A DNA stretch of 64,000 nt from Woeseiaceae bacterium (GCA_021773035.1 JAJFKU010000056.1:124001-188000), one strand, 5' to 3'. Shown: positions 46,831 to 57,054, numbered from the stretch's first letter. Program-made: numbers and translations. Notes: generated by a model from the sequence alone, not told the origin.

Positions 46831-47727
46831 GTGGCGTGGCGTCAGTTTGTAATGAATCTCGGCGCACTGGATGCCGACGCCGTCGAGGAAGTGTTTACCC
46901 GCTTCGGTGCCAGTTCGGTGACTCTGTCAGACGCCGGCGACAATCCGATACTCGAACCGGGTCCGGGTGAGACACCCCTCTGGGCAGACACCGCCATCAC
47001 CGGCCTGTTCTCGCCGGACGTTCAACTATCGGCGCTGCACGACTGCCTGCTCACAGAATTTGGGCTGGCAAGACTACCGCCGCACCGCACTGAAGACCTC
47101 GAGGACCGCGACTGGGAGCGAGAGTGGCTGAAGGATTTTGGCCCTATGCAGTTTGGTGAAAAACTCTGGATATGCCCGACTGGCAGCGAGGTTTCAGCCG
47201 CCGGCGCCACAGTCATCCATCTTGATCCGGGGCTGGCATTTGGCACGGGCACCCATGCCACCACGTCGCTGTGCCTGGAGTGGCTGGATAGCATAGACCT
47301 TGCCGGGAAAACCGTTCTCGACTACGGCTCCGGATCCGGCGTCCTGGCCATTGCAGCGCTGAAACTGGGTTGTGCCAGTGCAACCGCGATGGATATTGAC
47401 CCGCAGGCTGTGCTGGCCACGCAGCAGAACGCAGAAGGCAACGGAGTTAAGGACAAACTTGAGGCTCACGGCAGCGCAGACGCTATTGACGGCCGATTTG
47501 ACGTCGTCGTCGCCAATATTCTGGCCGGACCTCTTGTTCAGTTTGCCGAATCCATCACATTAACGCTCAGACGGGACGGTATGCTTGCTCTGTCCGGCGT
47601 ATTATGTGAACAAGCGGACGAGGTAATGGCCGCGTACGAACTCTGGATCGACTTTGACGAACCCGTGTTCAAGACGCAGGACGGTCAGATATGGTCAAGA
47701 TTGACGGGAAAACGTAGAACGAGCTAG
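46831..47727 (+). CDS. prmA: Ribosomal protein L11 methyltransferase
   Basis: A 298-residue PrmA: a substrate-recognition domain (to about residue 110, with DWEREWLKDFGPMQFG), then the SAM domain with DPGLAFGTGTHATTSLCLEWL, VLDYGSGSGVLAIAALKLG and the NILAGPL motif. It trimethylates ribosomal protein L11. The GTG start at 46831 follows accC by 14 bp. The accC-prmA adjacency is a common gammaproteobacterial arrangement. Confidence 0.96.
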   Translation: MAWRQFVMNLGALDADAVEEVFTRFGASSVTLSDAGDNPILEPGPGETPLWADTAITGLFSPDVQLSALHDCLLTEFGLARLPPHRTEDLEDRDWEREWLKDFGPMQFGEKLWICPTGSEVSAAGATVIHLDPGLAFGTGTHATTSLCLEWLDSIDLAGKTVLDYGSGSGVLAIAALKLGCASATAMDIDPQAVLATQQNAEGNGVKDKLEAHGSADAIDGRFDVVVANILAGPLVQFAESITLTLRRDGMLALSGVLCEQADEVMAAYELWIDFDEPVFKTQDGQIWSRLTGKRRTS

Positions 47728-47737
47728 TGATCCACTG

Positions 47738-49756
47738 ATGTACACCCAATGCCCAGATTGCGAAATCGCGTTTAAAGTCACTGCCGAGGTCCTGAAACAG
47801 GCCGCCGGTAAGGTCCGCTGTGGTGGTTGCGGACATGCGTTCAACGCGCTCGCATACCTGTCGGAACAGATGCCGACGCAGCCCGATACCGCCGCGGCCG
47901 ACGACAGCCTGCCGGAACTGAAACCGGAGATCATTGAAACCGACAGCAAACCGCCGCATTCGATTTCAGCCGAGCAAAGTGCCGCCTTGCTCAAGACGCT
48001 GGATGAACTCGCCGGCTCCGACATCCGCATCGAGGACACCGGCGTCGAATGGCGCGTTCTCGACGAACAGGAAGCGGCGGAGCCCGCAGCAGATGACGAC
48101 GACGCCGGGCAGGTGGGCGAGCTTCCTGCCGAATCCGCGGTGGACGATCGCGACGTCGGCCAGGTTGATGAGCCTGCTGCCGATTCTGCGACGCCGATTG
48201 ACGAATTGCGTTTCGATGACAACACGCCATTGCCGGAAGACTTCGACCTCGACGCCGACCGCGCCCAGGCGCTGCAAACAACGCCGGAAGCCGATCCCGA
48301 GGATATCGAAGCGGAGCTACCTGAGCCGCAGGCGGACATCGAGCTCAGCGAGCCGGACGAATGGCAGGACATCCTCGGCGAATTCCAGGAACTGGTTGAA
48401 GAGGTCGCAACGCCGATCGATGACGAGATCGAACACGAGCCCGAAGCACTGCAGCCGCTGTCCGATGGCCCGCCGGACATGGACACGCAGTTCGCGCTGC
48501 AGGCCGAGGCGATGGGGATCGATCTTAGCGGGATTGACAAACTCGAGGAAGAAATCGACGAGGAAACCGGGGCGCTCGATGATTTTGATGACCTCGATGA
48601 CCTCGATGACCTGGGCCCACTTGATGAACTCGATGAGCCGGGGACTGATGAACCGGCTGAGCCCGATGAACTCGATGAGTCCGCGGCTGAGGAGACGCCG
48701 GAAGAACCGGTGCTCGGGGAACAGGGTGAAACAACCGATGTCGACGACGAAACCGGCGAACCCGGGTTCGCCGACGCTATCTCGCAGCTGGATTTCATCG
48801 AGGAGCAGGTAGAGCCCGTCATAGAAAACCACACAATCGAAGAAGAACTGGCAGCACTCGAAGCCGAAACTACGGCCGACGACGAAGAACAGCCGGGGCA
48901 CCACGTGCCGCCGATGTCGGAGGAAGAACACACCGTCAACATGCAGATCGACCAGGATCTCATGGCGCTCGCCATCGAAGACGAAGACGGCTTTGCCTCC
49001 ACGATTATCATTCCCGGGCAAAAGGTCGGAGAAAAAGCCGACGACGCAGACGCTGTCGACAGCGAACCGCAGGCTGAAACCGCGGATAACGATGCAGGCT
49101 TCGAATCCATCGTTATGGAAGGTGAATTCGTTCACTCGGCGCTCGACAGCGAGAAGCTCGAGGCAGATACGGCCGCCGCCGCTGCACTGGCGGAGCTTGC
49201 CCGAACGCAGGAAACCGAGAGCACCGGCGTATCCGGAAGTTCACGCGGTAAAATGATCGGCGGCGTCGTGGCCCTCACTCTGTTTCTGCTGGTACAGATG
49301 GTGCATCAATCACGCGAGGCTCTGGCGACGATTCCGGCGTTCAGCAACACCGTCGGGCAAATTTATCGCGCTATAGGGCGTCCTATTCAACCGGCGTGGG
49401 ACGTCACCGGCTGGCGGATAGAGGCAACCAACGACACCGTGGACATTCAGGAAGAAACCGAAAACCTGACCATCTACTCTCGAATCGGTAACAACTCCGA
49501 CGGACCCATGCCCTATCCGCTGGTGAGTATCTCTCTGACTGATCGGTTCCTGGAAACCATCGGCAGTCAAATGCTCGATCCGGTGGACTACCTGCCGGAC
49601 GGGCACGACCCTCGAAAGCCGGTCGGGCCAGGCAACACGTTTAATGCCGTAATGTCGATTCAGTCACCGTCGACGGAAGCCACCGGTTACAAGGTCGATG
49701 TCTGCTACCGGCAGTCGGATGGGCGGCTGCGCTGCGCCATCGACGACTTCAAGTGA
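47738..49756 (+). CDS. Zinc-ribbon, DUF3426 protein with long acidic linker
   Basis: A 672-residue protein. The N-terminal MJ0042-type zinc ribbon (YTQCPDCEIAFKVTAE...VRCGGCGHAF) is followed by about 450 residues very rich in Asp and Glu (with runs such as DDLDDLDDLGPLDEL), one transmembrane helix (VVALTLFLLVQM) and a C-terminal DUF3426 domain (LTIYSRIGNNSDGPMPYPLVSISLTDRF). The order zinc ribbon-linker-TM-DUF3426 is usual, but the linker is unusually long. Function is unknown; position between prmA and dusB is conserved in many gammaproteobacteria. Confidence 0.86.
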   Translation: MYTQCPDCEIAFKVTAEVLKQAAGKVRCGGCGHAFNALAYLSEQMPTQPDTAAADDSLPELKPEIIETDSKPPHSISAEQSAALLKTLDELAGSDIRIEDTGVEWRVLDEQEAAEPAADDDDAGQVGELPAESAVDDRDVGQVDEPAADSATPIDELRFDDNTPLPEDFDLDADRAQALQTTPEADPEDIEAELPEPQADIELSEPDEWQDILGEFQELVEEVATPIDDEIEHEPEALQPLSDGPPDMDTQFALQAEAMGIDLSGIDKLEEEIDEETGALDDFDDLDDLDDLGPLDELDEPGTDEPAEPDELDESAAEETPEEPVLGEQGETTDVDDETGEPGFADAISQLDFIEEQVEPVIENHTIEEELAALEAETTADDEEQPGHHVPPMSEEEHTVNMQIDQDLMALAIEDEDGFASTIIIPGQKVGEKADDADAVDSEPQAETADNDAGFESIVMEGEFVHSALDSEKLEADTAAAAALAELARTQETESTGVSGSSRGKMIGGVVALTLFLLVQMVHQSREALATIPAFSNTVGQIYRAIGRPIQPAWDVTGWRIEATNDTVDIQEETENLTIYSRIGNNSDGPMPYPLVSISLTDRFLETIGSQMLDPVDYLPDGHDPRKPVGPGNTFNAVMSIQSPSTEATGYKVDVCYRQSDGRLRCAIDDFK

Positions 49757-50754
49757 AGCTCGCACCGTTAAAGATCGGCCCGTACACGCTTGCAAACCCG
49801 TTCGTACTGGCTCCGATGGCCGGAGTCACCGACGCGCCGTTCCGGCGCATCTGTAGACGTTTTGGTGCGGGAATGACGACATCGGAGATGACCACCGCTG
49901 ACACGCAGCTATGGCAAACGGCGAAATCCCGGCACCGGCTTGACCTCGACCTCGACGCTGAACCAATCGCCGTTCAGATCGCCGGCTCGGACCCACGACA
50001 ACTGGCAACGGCTGCCATCGCCTGCGTCGAACGCGGCGCACAGATCATCGATATCAACATGGGCTGTCCCGCAAAAAAAGTGTGCCGAAAGCTGGCCGGA
50101 TCAGCGCTGCTGCAGAACGAGTCGCTGGTCGCGTCGATACTCAACAGCGTAGTAGCAGCGGTCCCCGTGCCAGTCACCTTGAAGATCCGCACCGGCTGGG
50201 ACGCTGAGCACCGCAATGCGGAAACCATAGCCCGCATCGCCGAGGACTCAGGCGTCCAGTCGCTGGCCGTTCATGGCCGAACCCGCGCGTGCCGCTACAA
50301 AGGGCAGGCTGAGTTCGAAACAATTGCGCGTGTGAAAGAGGTCGTTAACATACCGGTGATAGCTAACGGCGACATCACCACAGCGGAGAAGTCGCTTGAA
50401 GTATTGCGGCTAACGAACTGCGACGGCTTGATGATCGGGCGGGGCGCACAAGGCCGTCCCTGGATTTTCCGCGAACTCGGACGACTTATGGACCCCGGTC
50501 AGGGTTTACCGCAACTGGATAAATATGAATTGCGTGATATTATGCTCGACCACTTGAACGAACTGCACCGGTTCTATGGGGAACTGACCGGTGTTCGAGT
50601 GGCTCGCAAACACCTGAGCTGGTATTGCAAGAGCTTGGCTAATGCCGGCGAATTTCGTCATCAGGTGGTGCGTGTTGATAGTGCTTCAGAGCAAATCTCT
50701 TTGACAAAGAGCTACTTCGATCGAGAGGACGGAGGCGTATCTTTGGCGGCGTGA
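49753..50754 (+). CDS. dusB: tRNA-dihydrouridine synthase B
   Basis: A 333-residue DusB: LKIGPYTLANPFVLAPMAGVTDAPFR, the catalytic Cys in NMGCPAKKVC, VTLKIRTGWD, AVHGRTR, and VIANGDITT with GRGAQGRPWIF. It reduces a specific uridine in tRNA to dihydrouridine with FMN and NADPH. It starts at GTG 49753, overlapping the DUF3426 stop as GTGA. It is followed by fis, the classic dusB-fis operon. Confidence 0.97.
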   Translation: MKLAPLKIGPYTLANPFVLAPMAGVTDAPFRRICRRFGAGMTTSEMTTADTQLWQTAKSRHRLDLDLDAEPIAVQIAGSDPRQLATAAIACVERGAQIIDINMGCPAKKVCRKLAGSALLQNESLVASILNSVVAAVPVPVTLKIRTGWDAEHRNAETIARIAEDSGVQSLAVHGRTRACRYKGQAEFETIARVKEVVNIPVIANGDITTAEKSLEVLRLTNCDGLMIGRGAQGRPWIFRELGRLMDPGQGLPQLDKYELRDIMLDHLNELHRFYGELTGVRVARKHLSWYCKSLANAGEFRHQVVRVDSASEQISLTKSYFDREDGGVSLAA

Positions 50755-50829
50755 TTTTCCTGAAGTTTGGGGAGTAGACTCGGGCGCCGTTAACAACGCG
50801 CCGGGCACAGGATTCAGGATTTAGCCAAC

Positions 50830-51108
50830 GTGGTAAACAATAATAACAACGGTGACGCACTGGTCCCGAGAAAAGGCAAAAAGCCACTCTGTAAGCACAC
50901 TGAAGATGCACTGAATCAATATTTCACAACGCTCAATGGCGATCGACCGGGCGACCTGTACGACCTCGTTATTGGCGAAGTAGAACGACCGCTATTCAAG
51001 GCGGTCATGGATTACACGCAGGGCAATCAGAGCCAGGCCGCCGGAATTCTCGGTCTGAATCGAGGAACGCTGCGAAAGAAGCTCAAGGCTTACTCTCTTA
51101 TCCGCTAG
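50830..51108 (+). CDS. fis: Nucleoid-associated DNA-binding protein Fis
   Basis: A 92-residue Fis (GTG start): an N-terminal beta-hairpin arm, dimer helices (LYDLVIGEVERPLFKAVMDYTQGN) and the C-terminal helix-turn-helix NQSQAAGILGLNRGTLRKKLKAY, nearly identical in style to enterobacterial Fis. It bends DNA and activates rRNA and other growth-linked promoters. dusB precedes it by 75 bp. Confidence 0.97.
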   Translation: MVNNNNNGDALVPRKGKKPLCKHTEDALNQYFTTLNGDRPGDLYDLVIGEVERPLFKAVMDYTQGNQSQAAGILGLNRGTLRKKLKAYSLIR

Positions 51109-51145
51109 TAGCCGTTTCGACAAACCCCTTAATATTTCCAGGTGA

Positions 51146-52699
51146 ATGATGTTCAACGTAAGACGCGCGCTGGTCAGTGTTTCTGACAAGCGTGGACTGA
51201 TTCCTTTTGTTTCCGGTCTCGCCGAACTCGGTATCGAGGTCCTTTCGACAGGCGGTACCTGCCGGCAACTCAGGGAAGCAGGACTTGACGTCACGGAAGT
51301 TTCCGAGAAAACCGGCTTCCCGGAGATCATGGATGGCCGCGTAAAAACGCTGCACCCCGTCATTCACGGCGGGCTGCTCGGGCGGCGCGGAACAGACGAA
51401 GCGGTCATGAACGAACACAACATCGAGCCTATCGACCTGCTGGTGGTCAATCTCTACCCGTTCGAGGCAACGATCGCGCGCGAAGACGCGACTATTGACG
51501 ATGCGATTGAGAACATCGATATCGGTGGCCCCGCTATGATTCGTGCGGCGTCAAAGAACCATGACGGTGTCGCCGTTGTTGTTGAACCAGACGACTACGA
51601 CAGTGTTCTCGATGATCTTAAGAACGCCAGGCTGACACTCGAAAGCCGGCGCCGGTTGGCCGCAAAAGCCTATGCGCATACCGCGAGCTACGACACCGCC
51701 ATTACGCAATATCTTTCAAGTTCGCTTGGCGACAACGTCCTTGGCCAGGATTTTCTTTACTCAGGCGAACTTTCGGAAACACTCCGTTACGGTGAAAACC
51801 CGCACCAGGCTGCGGCCTTCTACGTCGATCAGCAGGCACCCGCCGGGTCACTGGCCACGGCCGAACAGCTGCAGGGCAAAGCACTGTCTTATAACAACAT
51901 TGCCGACAGCGATGCCGCGCTCGAATGCGTAAAGCAGTTTCAGAACCCCGCCTGCGTTATCGTCAAACATGCTAACCCCTGCGGCGTCGCCGTGGCAGAT
52001 AGCATTCGCACCGCCTACGACAAGGCCTTCAAAACCGATCCCACATCGGCATTCGGCGGCATTATCGCTTTCAATCGCCCGCTGGATGCAAAGACCGCCG
52101 AAATTATCGTTGAGCGACAGTTCGTCGAAGTGATTATTGCTCCCGCCGTCGATACGGATGCGCTGCAGGTAGTGGCGGCGAAGAAGAACGTTCGGGTTCT
52201 CGAAACCGGTTCATGGACCATGGCCACCGCTGCCGCCCGCGACTTCAAGAAAGTCTCCGGCGGCCTGCTGGTGCAGGACAGCGATCTCGGCGTCATTTCC
52301 GAAAGCGACCTGAAAGTCGTTACCGATCTTGCCCCAAGCGCGGCACAGATTCAGGATATGCTGTTTGCCTGGACGGTAGTAAAATACGTGAAATCCAATG
52401 CCATCATCTTCTGCAAGGACAACATGACGATTGGTGTTGGCGCCGGGCAGATGAGTCGCGTGTACAGCACGAGGATCGCCGCCATCAAGGCTGCGGACGA
52501 AGCGCTCGATGTTACAGGCTCGACTATGGCGTCGGATGCCTTCTTTCCGTTCCGCGACGGTATCGATGCCGCGGCCGAGACCGGCATCGCGGCGATTATT
52601 CAGCCCGGCGGTTCCATGCGCGACGACGAGGTGATCCAGGCAGCCAACGAGCACGGCCTGGCCATGGTCTTCACCGGCATGCGCCACTTCCGCCATTGA
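51146..52699 (+). CDS. purH: Bifunctional AICAR formyltransferase/IMP cyclohydrolase
   Basis: A 517-residue PurH: the N-terminal IMP-cyclohydrolase (MGS-like) domain with [18 protein letters not shown] and [16 protein letters not shown], and the C-terminal AICARFT domain with [18 protein letters not shown] and [11 protein letters not shown]. It makes the last two steps of IMP synthesis. ATG at 51146 or 51149 fits. purD follows 16 bp later, so both belong to one purine operon. Confidence 0.98.
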   Translation: MMFNVRRALVSVSDKRGLIPFVSGLAELGIEVLSTGGTCRQLREAGLDVTEVSEKTGFPEIMDGRVKTLHPVIHGGLLGRRGTDEAVMNEHNIEPIDLLVVNLYPFEATIAREDATIDDAIENIDIGGPAMIRAASKNHDGVAVVVEPDDYDSVLDDLKNARLTLESRRRLAAKAYAHTASYDTAITQYLSSSLGDNVLGQDFLYSGELSETLRYGENPHQAAAFYVDQQAPAGSLATAEQLQGKALSYNNIADSDAALECVKQFQNPACVIVKHANPCGVAVADSIRTAYDKAFKTDPTSAFGGIIAFNRPLDAKTAEIIVERQFVEVIIAPAVDTDALQVVAAKKNVRVLETGSWTMATAAARDFKKVSGGLLVQDSDLGVISESDLKVVTDLAPSAAQIQDMLFAWTVVKYVKSNAIIFCKDNMTIGVGAGQMSRVYSTRIAAIKAADEALDVTGSTMASDAFFPFRDGIDAAAETGIAAIIQPGGSMRDDEVIQAANEHGLAMVFTGMRHFRH

Positions 52700-52715
52700 G
52701 GGTGCCAGCAGCGCT

Positions 52716-54002
52716 ATGAAAGTTCTCATCATCGGCAACGGCGGACGCGAGCATGCACTGGCATGGAAGTGCGCACAGTCGGCCGATGTGAACGAGGTAC
52801 TGGTCGCGCCGGGTAACGCCGGCACCGCAGGAGAGAAGAAGGTCCGCAACGTCGCTATTTCTTCGGACGATATCGACGCGCTGCTCAAGTTTGCACAAGA
52901 CGAAAACATCGCGCTGACCATTGTCGGTCCGGAAGCGCCGCTGGTTGCCGGCATCGTGGATCGTTTCAATGCCCTGGGACTGCCCTGCTTCGGCCCCAGC
53001 AGCGCCGCCGCACAGCTCGAAGGTTCCAAGGCATTCACGAAGGACTTCCTGGCACGTCACAACATTCCGACGGCGGCGTATCGGAACTTCAACGACCTCG
53101 ACGCGGCACTCGCCTATATACGTGAACAGAGTGCGCCCATTGTTATCAAGGCCGACGGGCTTGCGGCCGGTAAGGGTGTCATTGTCGCGATGACGCTGGC
53201 GCAGGCCGAGCAGGCAGCAACAGACATGCTCGCCGGGGGCAGCTTCGGCGCAGCCGGGGCGCGTATCGTCGTCGAGGAGTTTCTCGACGGCGAGGAAGCC
53301 AGTTTTATTGTCGTTACCGACGGGGACACCGTACTGCCGCTGGCAACCTCGCAGGACCATAAGGCGCGGGATGAAGGCGATGTCGGTCCGAACACCGGCG
53401 GTATGGGTGCGTACTCCCCTGCGCCCGTGGTCACACCGGAAATCGAACAACGCATCATGGACGAAGTCATTCGTCCAACACTGAAAGGAATGCAGGCCGA
53501 CGGTCATCCTTATCTCGGCTTTCTGTATGCCGGCGTGATGATCATGGCAGACGGTGCGCCGAAGGTAATTGAGTTCAATTGCCGTCTTGGCGATCCGGAG
53601 ACGCAGCCGATTCTGTCGCGACTCCGCTCCAGCCTTACCGACATCTGCGTGGCAACGCTGGACGGCTCGCTCGCCGAACAGTCTGCCGAGTGGGATTCGC
53701 GAGCGGCGCTCGGCGTCGTTCTCGCCGCCGGCGGCTATCCGGAACATTATGCAAAGGGCATGACGATCAGCGGGCTCGCAGAGGCCGCATGCGATGACGG
53801 GAAAGTTTTTCACGCCGGTACGGCACTCAACGGCGACGACGTTGTAAGCAGTGGCGGCCGGGTTCTTTGCGTCGTCGGGCTTGGCAATTCGGTCAAGGCG
53901 GCCGCTGAGGCCGCGTACCGCTCGGTTGACAGAATTCACTGGGACGATGTCTATTGCCGCCGTGACATCGGCCATCGCGCCATCGCGCGCGAGCAGAGCT
54001 AA
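52716..54002 (+). CDS. purD: Phosphoribosylamine-glycine ligase
   Basis: A 428-residue PurD of normal length: VLIIGNGGREHALAWK, IVGPEAPLVAGIVD, the ATP-grasp core (PIVIKADGLAAGKGVIVA, GEEASFIVVTDG, SQDHKARDEGDVGPNTGGMGAYSPAP) and EFNCRLGDPETQ. It joins glycine to phosphoribosylamine in purine synthesis. moeA begins seven bases after its stop. Confidence 0.98.
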   Translation: MKVLIIGNGGREHALAWKCAQSADVNEVLVAPGNAGTAGEKKVRNVAISSDDIDALLKFAQDENIALTIVGPEAPLVAGIVDRFNALGLPCFGPSSAAAQLEGSKAFTKDFLARHNIPTAAYRNFNDLDAALAYIREQSAPIVIKADGLAAGKGVIVAMTLAQAEQAATDMLAGGSFGAAGARIVVEEFLDGEEASFIVVTDGDTVLPLATSQDHKARDEGDVGPNTGGMGAYSPAPVVTPEIEQRIMDEVIRPTLKGMQADGHPYLGFLYAGVMIMADGAPKVIEFNCRLGDPETQPILSRLRSSLTDICVATLDGSLAEQSAEWDSRAALGVVLAAGGYPEHYAKGMTISGLAEAACDDGKVFHAGTALNGDDVVSSGGRVLCVVGLGNSVKAAAEAAYRSVDRIHWDDVYCRRDIGHRAIAREQS

Positions 54003-54008
54003 CAGACA

Positions 54009-55220
54009 GTGCTGACGACGGCTGAAGCGTTTGACGCCATTTTGGCCGCTGTAGCACCTGTTGAGACGGAAACCGTTGCGGCAGGGCTGTCCAGTGGCCG
54101 CGTACTGCGACAAACCGTGCGCGCCGAGCGCGACCAGCCGCCGTTTGATCGTGTCATGATGGATGGCATAGCTTTTGCCTGGTCCGACTACGATGCCGGA
54201 CAACGCGATTTCCCTGTACAGGCGATGCAGGCTGCCGGTGATAAGACCCTGACGCTGAAAGGCGGCCATTGCATCGAAATTATGACCGGCGCATCGTTGC
54301 CGACGAACGCCGACTGCATCGTTCCCGTCGAACGCATCACTGTGACAAACGGAAACGCGGTGATCGAGGCCGATTACAGCGTTAAAAAAGACCGCTTCGT
54401 TCACCCGCGCGGTTCGGACTACGCCCGGGGGGCACACCTCCTGACGCCGGGTAAAACCCTGTCACCGCTCGACATGGCAATCATCGCGTCTTGCGGCTTG
54501 ACTGAGGTCGAGGTCGCTGTCGACCCCGTTATTCGAGTCATTTCGACCGGCAACGAACTGGTTGCTGCCGGGCAGGCTATCGACGCGCACCAGATTCGCC
54601 TGTCAAACGGACCGGCGGTGATTTCATTACTGGAAGGGCACGGCTACCGGCGCTGCGAACACGATCATATCGCCGACGATGTTGACCGCTTACGAGACCG
54701 GCTGCGGCAGCATCTTGACGAGGCCAGCGTTCTTGTCCTCAGCGGCGGAGTGTCTATGGGTAAGGCAGACTACGTACCAGAGGTGCTGGCCAGCCTTGGC
54801 GTCGAGCAGGTATTTCATCGCGTCAGCCAGCGACCTGGCAAACCCCTGTGGTTCGGCAAGGGTGCACAGGGGCAGCTCGTTTTCGCATTGCCCGGAAACC
54901 CGGTCTCCGCACTGGTTTGCTGCCGGCAGTATGTTGTTCCCGCGCTGGCAAATGCGTCTTCGGCAACGGCGGCGGCGCCCGAATTCGCAGCGCTCGCGTC
55001 GAGCGTCTCGTTCAAACCGTCGCTGACCTGTTTTCAGCCGGTAAAGCTGATCTCGAACGCCGCCGGACAGGTGCTCGCGATGCCGGTAAAAACCAATACA
55101 TCTGGCGATTTCGCGGCGCTGTCGGCAACCGACGGTTACGTGGAATTGCCGCGGGACCAAGTCGACTTCCCGGCGGGCACGCCGGTATTCCTGCAACGCT
55201 GGATTGCCCGTTACCCGTAA
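54009..55220 (+). CDS. moeA: Molybdopterin molybdotransferase MoeA
   Basis: A 403-residue MoeA (GTG start): RDQPPFDRVMMDGIAF, the IMTGASLPTNADCIVPVE motif, SPLDMAIIASCGL, VISTGNELV, LSGGVSMGKADYVPEVL and a C-terminal LPGNPVSALVCC segment. It inserts molybdenum into adenylylated molybdopterin. Within this window the likely client is MsrP. Location after purD is not a common fixed linkage. Confidence 0.95.
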   Translation: MLTTAEAFDAILAAVAPVETETVAAGLSSGRVLRQTVRAERDQPPFDRVMMDGIAFAWSDYDAGQRDFPVQAMQAAGDKTLTLKGGHCIEIMTGASLPTNADCIVPVERITVTNGNAVIEADYSVKKDRFVHPRGSDYARGAHLLTPGKTLSPLDMAIIASCGLTEVEVAVDPVIRVISTGNELVAAGQAIDAHQIRLSNGPAVISLLEGHGYRRCEHDHIADDVDRLRDRLRQHLDEASVLVLSGGVSMGKADYVPEVLASLGVEQVFHRVSQRPGKPLWFGKGAQGQLVFALPGNPVSALVCCRQYVVPALANASSATAAAPEFAALASSVSFKPSLTCFQPVKLISNAAGQVLAMPVKTNTSGDFAALSATDGYVELPRDQVDFPAGTPVFLQRWIARYP

Positions 55221-55239
55221 AACAGGGTAGTGTTCACGA

Positions 55240-55857
55240 ATGATCTCCCCGGCAGATGCAATCCAGCGCCTCCAAGAGGGTAATCAACGGTTTATTGGCG
55301 CTGATGGCGCTCTCGACGCCACCGCGAATCGTCTGCATCAACCTGACCTGGTGGGCGGCCAGAATCCGTTTGCGATTGTCCTTGCATGCTCCGATTCGAG
55401 GGTACCGACAGAGCTCATCTTCGATCAGGGCGCCGGCGACCTGTTCGTTATCCGCGTCGCGGGAAACATCGTCGCTCCCTCTCAGGTCGGGAGTATCGAA
55501 TACGCGGCAACGCAGCTCGGCACGCGGCTGGTGGTGGTGCTGGGCCACAGCGACTGCGGTGTCGTGATTGCGACACTGAAAGAACTGGCAAAAAAGGAGC
55601 AGCATCGCTCGCCAAACCTGCGAGCCATCGTTGACCGTGTGCGACCTGCTGTCGAACCGATACTCGCCGCATGTGGAGACGAAGAGTCTTCGCAAGTAGT
55701 CGCAGAAGCAGTACGAGCGAACGTACGCGCGTCAGTCGGACGCCTGTTACATGGCTCGCTGATCATCGAGCACCTCATAGGAGAAGGCGTGCTAAAGATC
55801 GTAGGCGCCGAGTACTCCATCGAAACGGGCGCCGTGACGTTTCTGCAGGATGACTAG
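55240..55857 (+). CDS. Beta-class carbonic anhydrase
   Basis: A 205-residue enzyme with zinc ligands Cys50 (ACSDSR, with Asp52 and Arg54), His103 and Cys106 (GHSDCG). IFDQGAGDLFVIRVAGN is a hallmark of this family. It interconverts CO2 and bicarbonate, which also supplies acetyl-CoA carboxylase. It starts 19 bp after moeA. The stop is at or within the next gene's start region, so co-translation with the GFA gene is likely. Confidence 0.94.
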   Translation: MISPADAIQRLQEGNQRFIGADGALDATANRLHQPDLVGGQNPFAIVLACSDSRVPTELIFDQGAGDLFVIRVAGNIVAPSQVGSIEYAATQLGTRLVVVLGHSDCGVVIATLKELAKKEQHRSPNLRAIVDRVRPAVEPILAACGDEESSQVVAEAVRANVRASVGRLLHGSLIIEHLIGEGVLKIVGAEYSIETGAVTFLQDD

Positions 55858-55858
55858 T

Positions 55859-56257
55859 ATGGATATCGTTTCTGGCCATTGTTTCTGTAACGCGGTTCGC
55901 TTCGAAGTAGGCGGCCCGGAGAAGTTTGCCTGCTTCTGCTACTGTGAAAGCTGCCAGCGAATCGCCGGTGCACCGGTCGTTGCCTGGGCCAGCTACGAAA
56001 AGCAGTCCTTCCGGGTCACCCGCGGTGAAATACGTTTCTACCAATCATCCCCGGGCGTGACGCGCGGACAGTGTGCCGATTGCGGGTCTTCGATCTCCTA
56101 CGAGAACATCAAACGACCGGGTGACATTGACCTGACGTCGACCACTCTCGACGATCCCGGAGGCCCGACACCGCGCGCGCATATCTGGACGCAGAACAAG
56201 CCGTCTTGGATGTTTATTGGCGATGATCTGCCCGGCTACGAGAAGAATGTTGGTTAG
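55859..56257 (+). CDS. GFA (glutathione-dependent formaldehyde-activating-like) family protein
   Basis: A 132-residue protein from ATG 55859 (AGGA seven bases upstream; the ATG at 55850 is also in frame). The zinc-binding cysteines follow the Gfa/CENP-V pattern: GHCFCNAV, FCYCESCQR and GQCADCGSS. Only some members act on S-hydroxymethylglutathione, so the reaction is left open. It follows the carbonic anhydrase gene directly. Confidence 0.9.
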   Translation: MDIVSGHCFCNAVRFEVGGPEKFACFCYCESCQRIAGAPVVAWASYEKQSFRVTRGEIRFYQSSPGVTRGQCADCGSSISYENIKRPGDIDLTSTTLDDPGGPTPRAHIWTQNKPSWMFIGDDLPGYEKNVG

Positions 56258-56274
56258 CAGATGACGGGAACAAG

Positions 56275-57054
56275 ATGATGAAACATCGGATTGCAGCCTT
56301 TTTTTTCGCATTGGCTTTTGTTCTGGCGAGCCCCGGAGCTATTCGTGCCGCTGAACTCAGCGGCACGCCGGAAGAACTGCGTGGCTACTTACAATCCGAG
56401 ACGCGCACAGTAACGATTCATAACGAGGCCACGGAGGTCGCGTACTCCGATGTCGCGAAAGTTACTCTGATTGTTTCGACGAAGCGCAAGACGCTGGCGG
56501 CGGCAATGCAGGATAATAATGAGCTGCGCGAGTCGATTGTCGGCGAACTAACGGACAGCGATATTGAACTCGACGATATTCGACGCTCCAAGTACTCCGC
56601 CTCACCGCAATTCGGCTGGTTTGGCAGCACCCCCAACAGCTTCGAGATCGTCAATAGTCTCGTGGTCACGGTCGAAAGCGAAGCAGCTTTCCGCCGCGTA
56701 GCGGAAATTTCCGATGAGGACGATGCCATTCGATTCGCCGGGGCCGAGTTCGAGCACAGCGAAAAAGACGCCTATGAGAACAAGGTGCGAGATAAAGCGC
56801 TGCAAGCTGTGCTCGACGATCGCAGCTTTTTTGAGGAACGTCTCGGATTGAAGCTGCATCCCGTGTCATTTACGTTTTCAGACGTCAGTTCGTCCGAACA
56901 CGACAGGTTTGGGTTGTTGGAAGAGGTCGTAGTAACAGCGAGACGCGCACCTTCAGCGGGCATCTCCGCACAGCCCACAGCGCCGTCGAGCTTTGATGAA
57001 ATCAAGTACCGGGTCGGAGTTTCGGTAACTTTCGAAGTCGAGCGTCAGGAATAG
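56275..57054 (+). CDS. Periplasmic SIMPL/DUF541-like protein
   Basis: A 259-residue protein with a signal peptide (cut near IRAAEL, residue 27) and a SIMPL/DUF541-like body: a VAKVTLIVSTKRKTLAAAMQDNNELRE repeat, DSDIELDDIRRSKYSASPQFGW, and a C-terminal strand (YRVGVSVTFEVE). A FGLLEEVVVTARR segment recalls the TonB-box-like run in receptors and may be chance. Function unknown; family members are linked to oxidative stress. It starts 17 bp after the GFA gene. Confidence 0.8.
   Translation: MMKHRIAAFFFALAFVLASPGAIRAAELSGTPEELRGYLQSETRTVTIHNEATEVAYSDVAKVTLIVSTKRKTLAAAMQDNNELRESIVGELTDSDIELDDIRRSKYSASPQFGWFGSTPNSFEIVNSLVVTVESEAAFRRVAEISDEDDAIRFAGAEFEHSEKDAYENKVRDKALQAVLDDRSFFEERLGLKLHPVSFTFSDVSSSEHDRFGLLEEVVVTARRAPSAGISAQPTAPSSFDEIKYRVGVSVTFEVERQE

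Noticed and set aside
47695..49110. 471-residue Ser-rich minus-strand frame
   Set aside because: It is antisense to the Asp/Glu-rich linker gene; runs of Ser arise from the complement of GAN codons. No domain or ribosome binding site.
52671..54437. 588-residue minus-strand frame
   Set aside because: Antisense to purD and moeA, which are unmistakable; the product has no recognisable domain.
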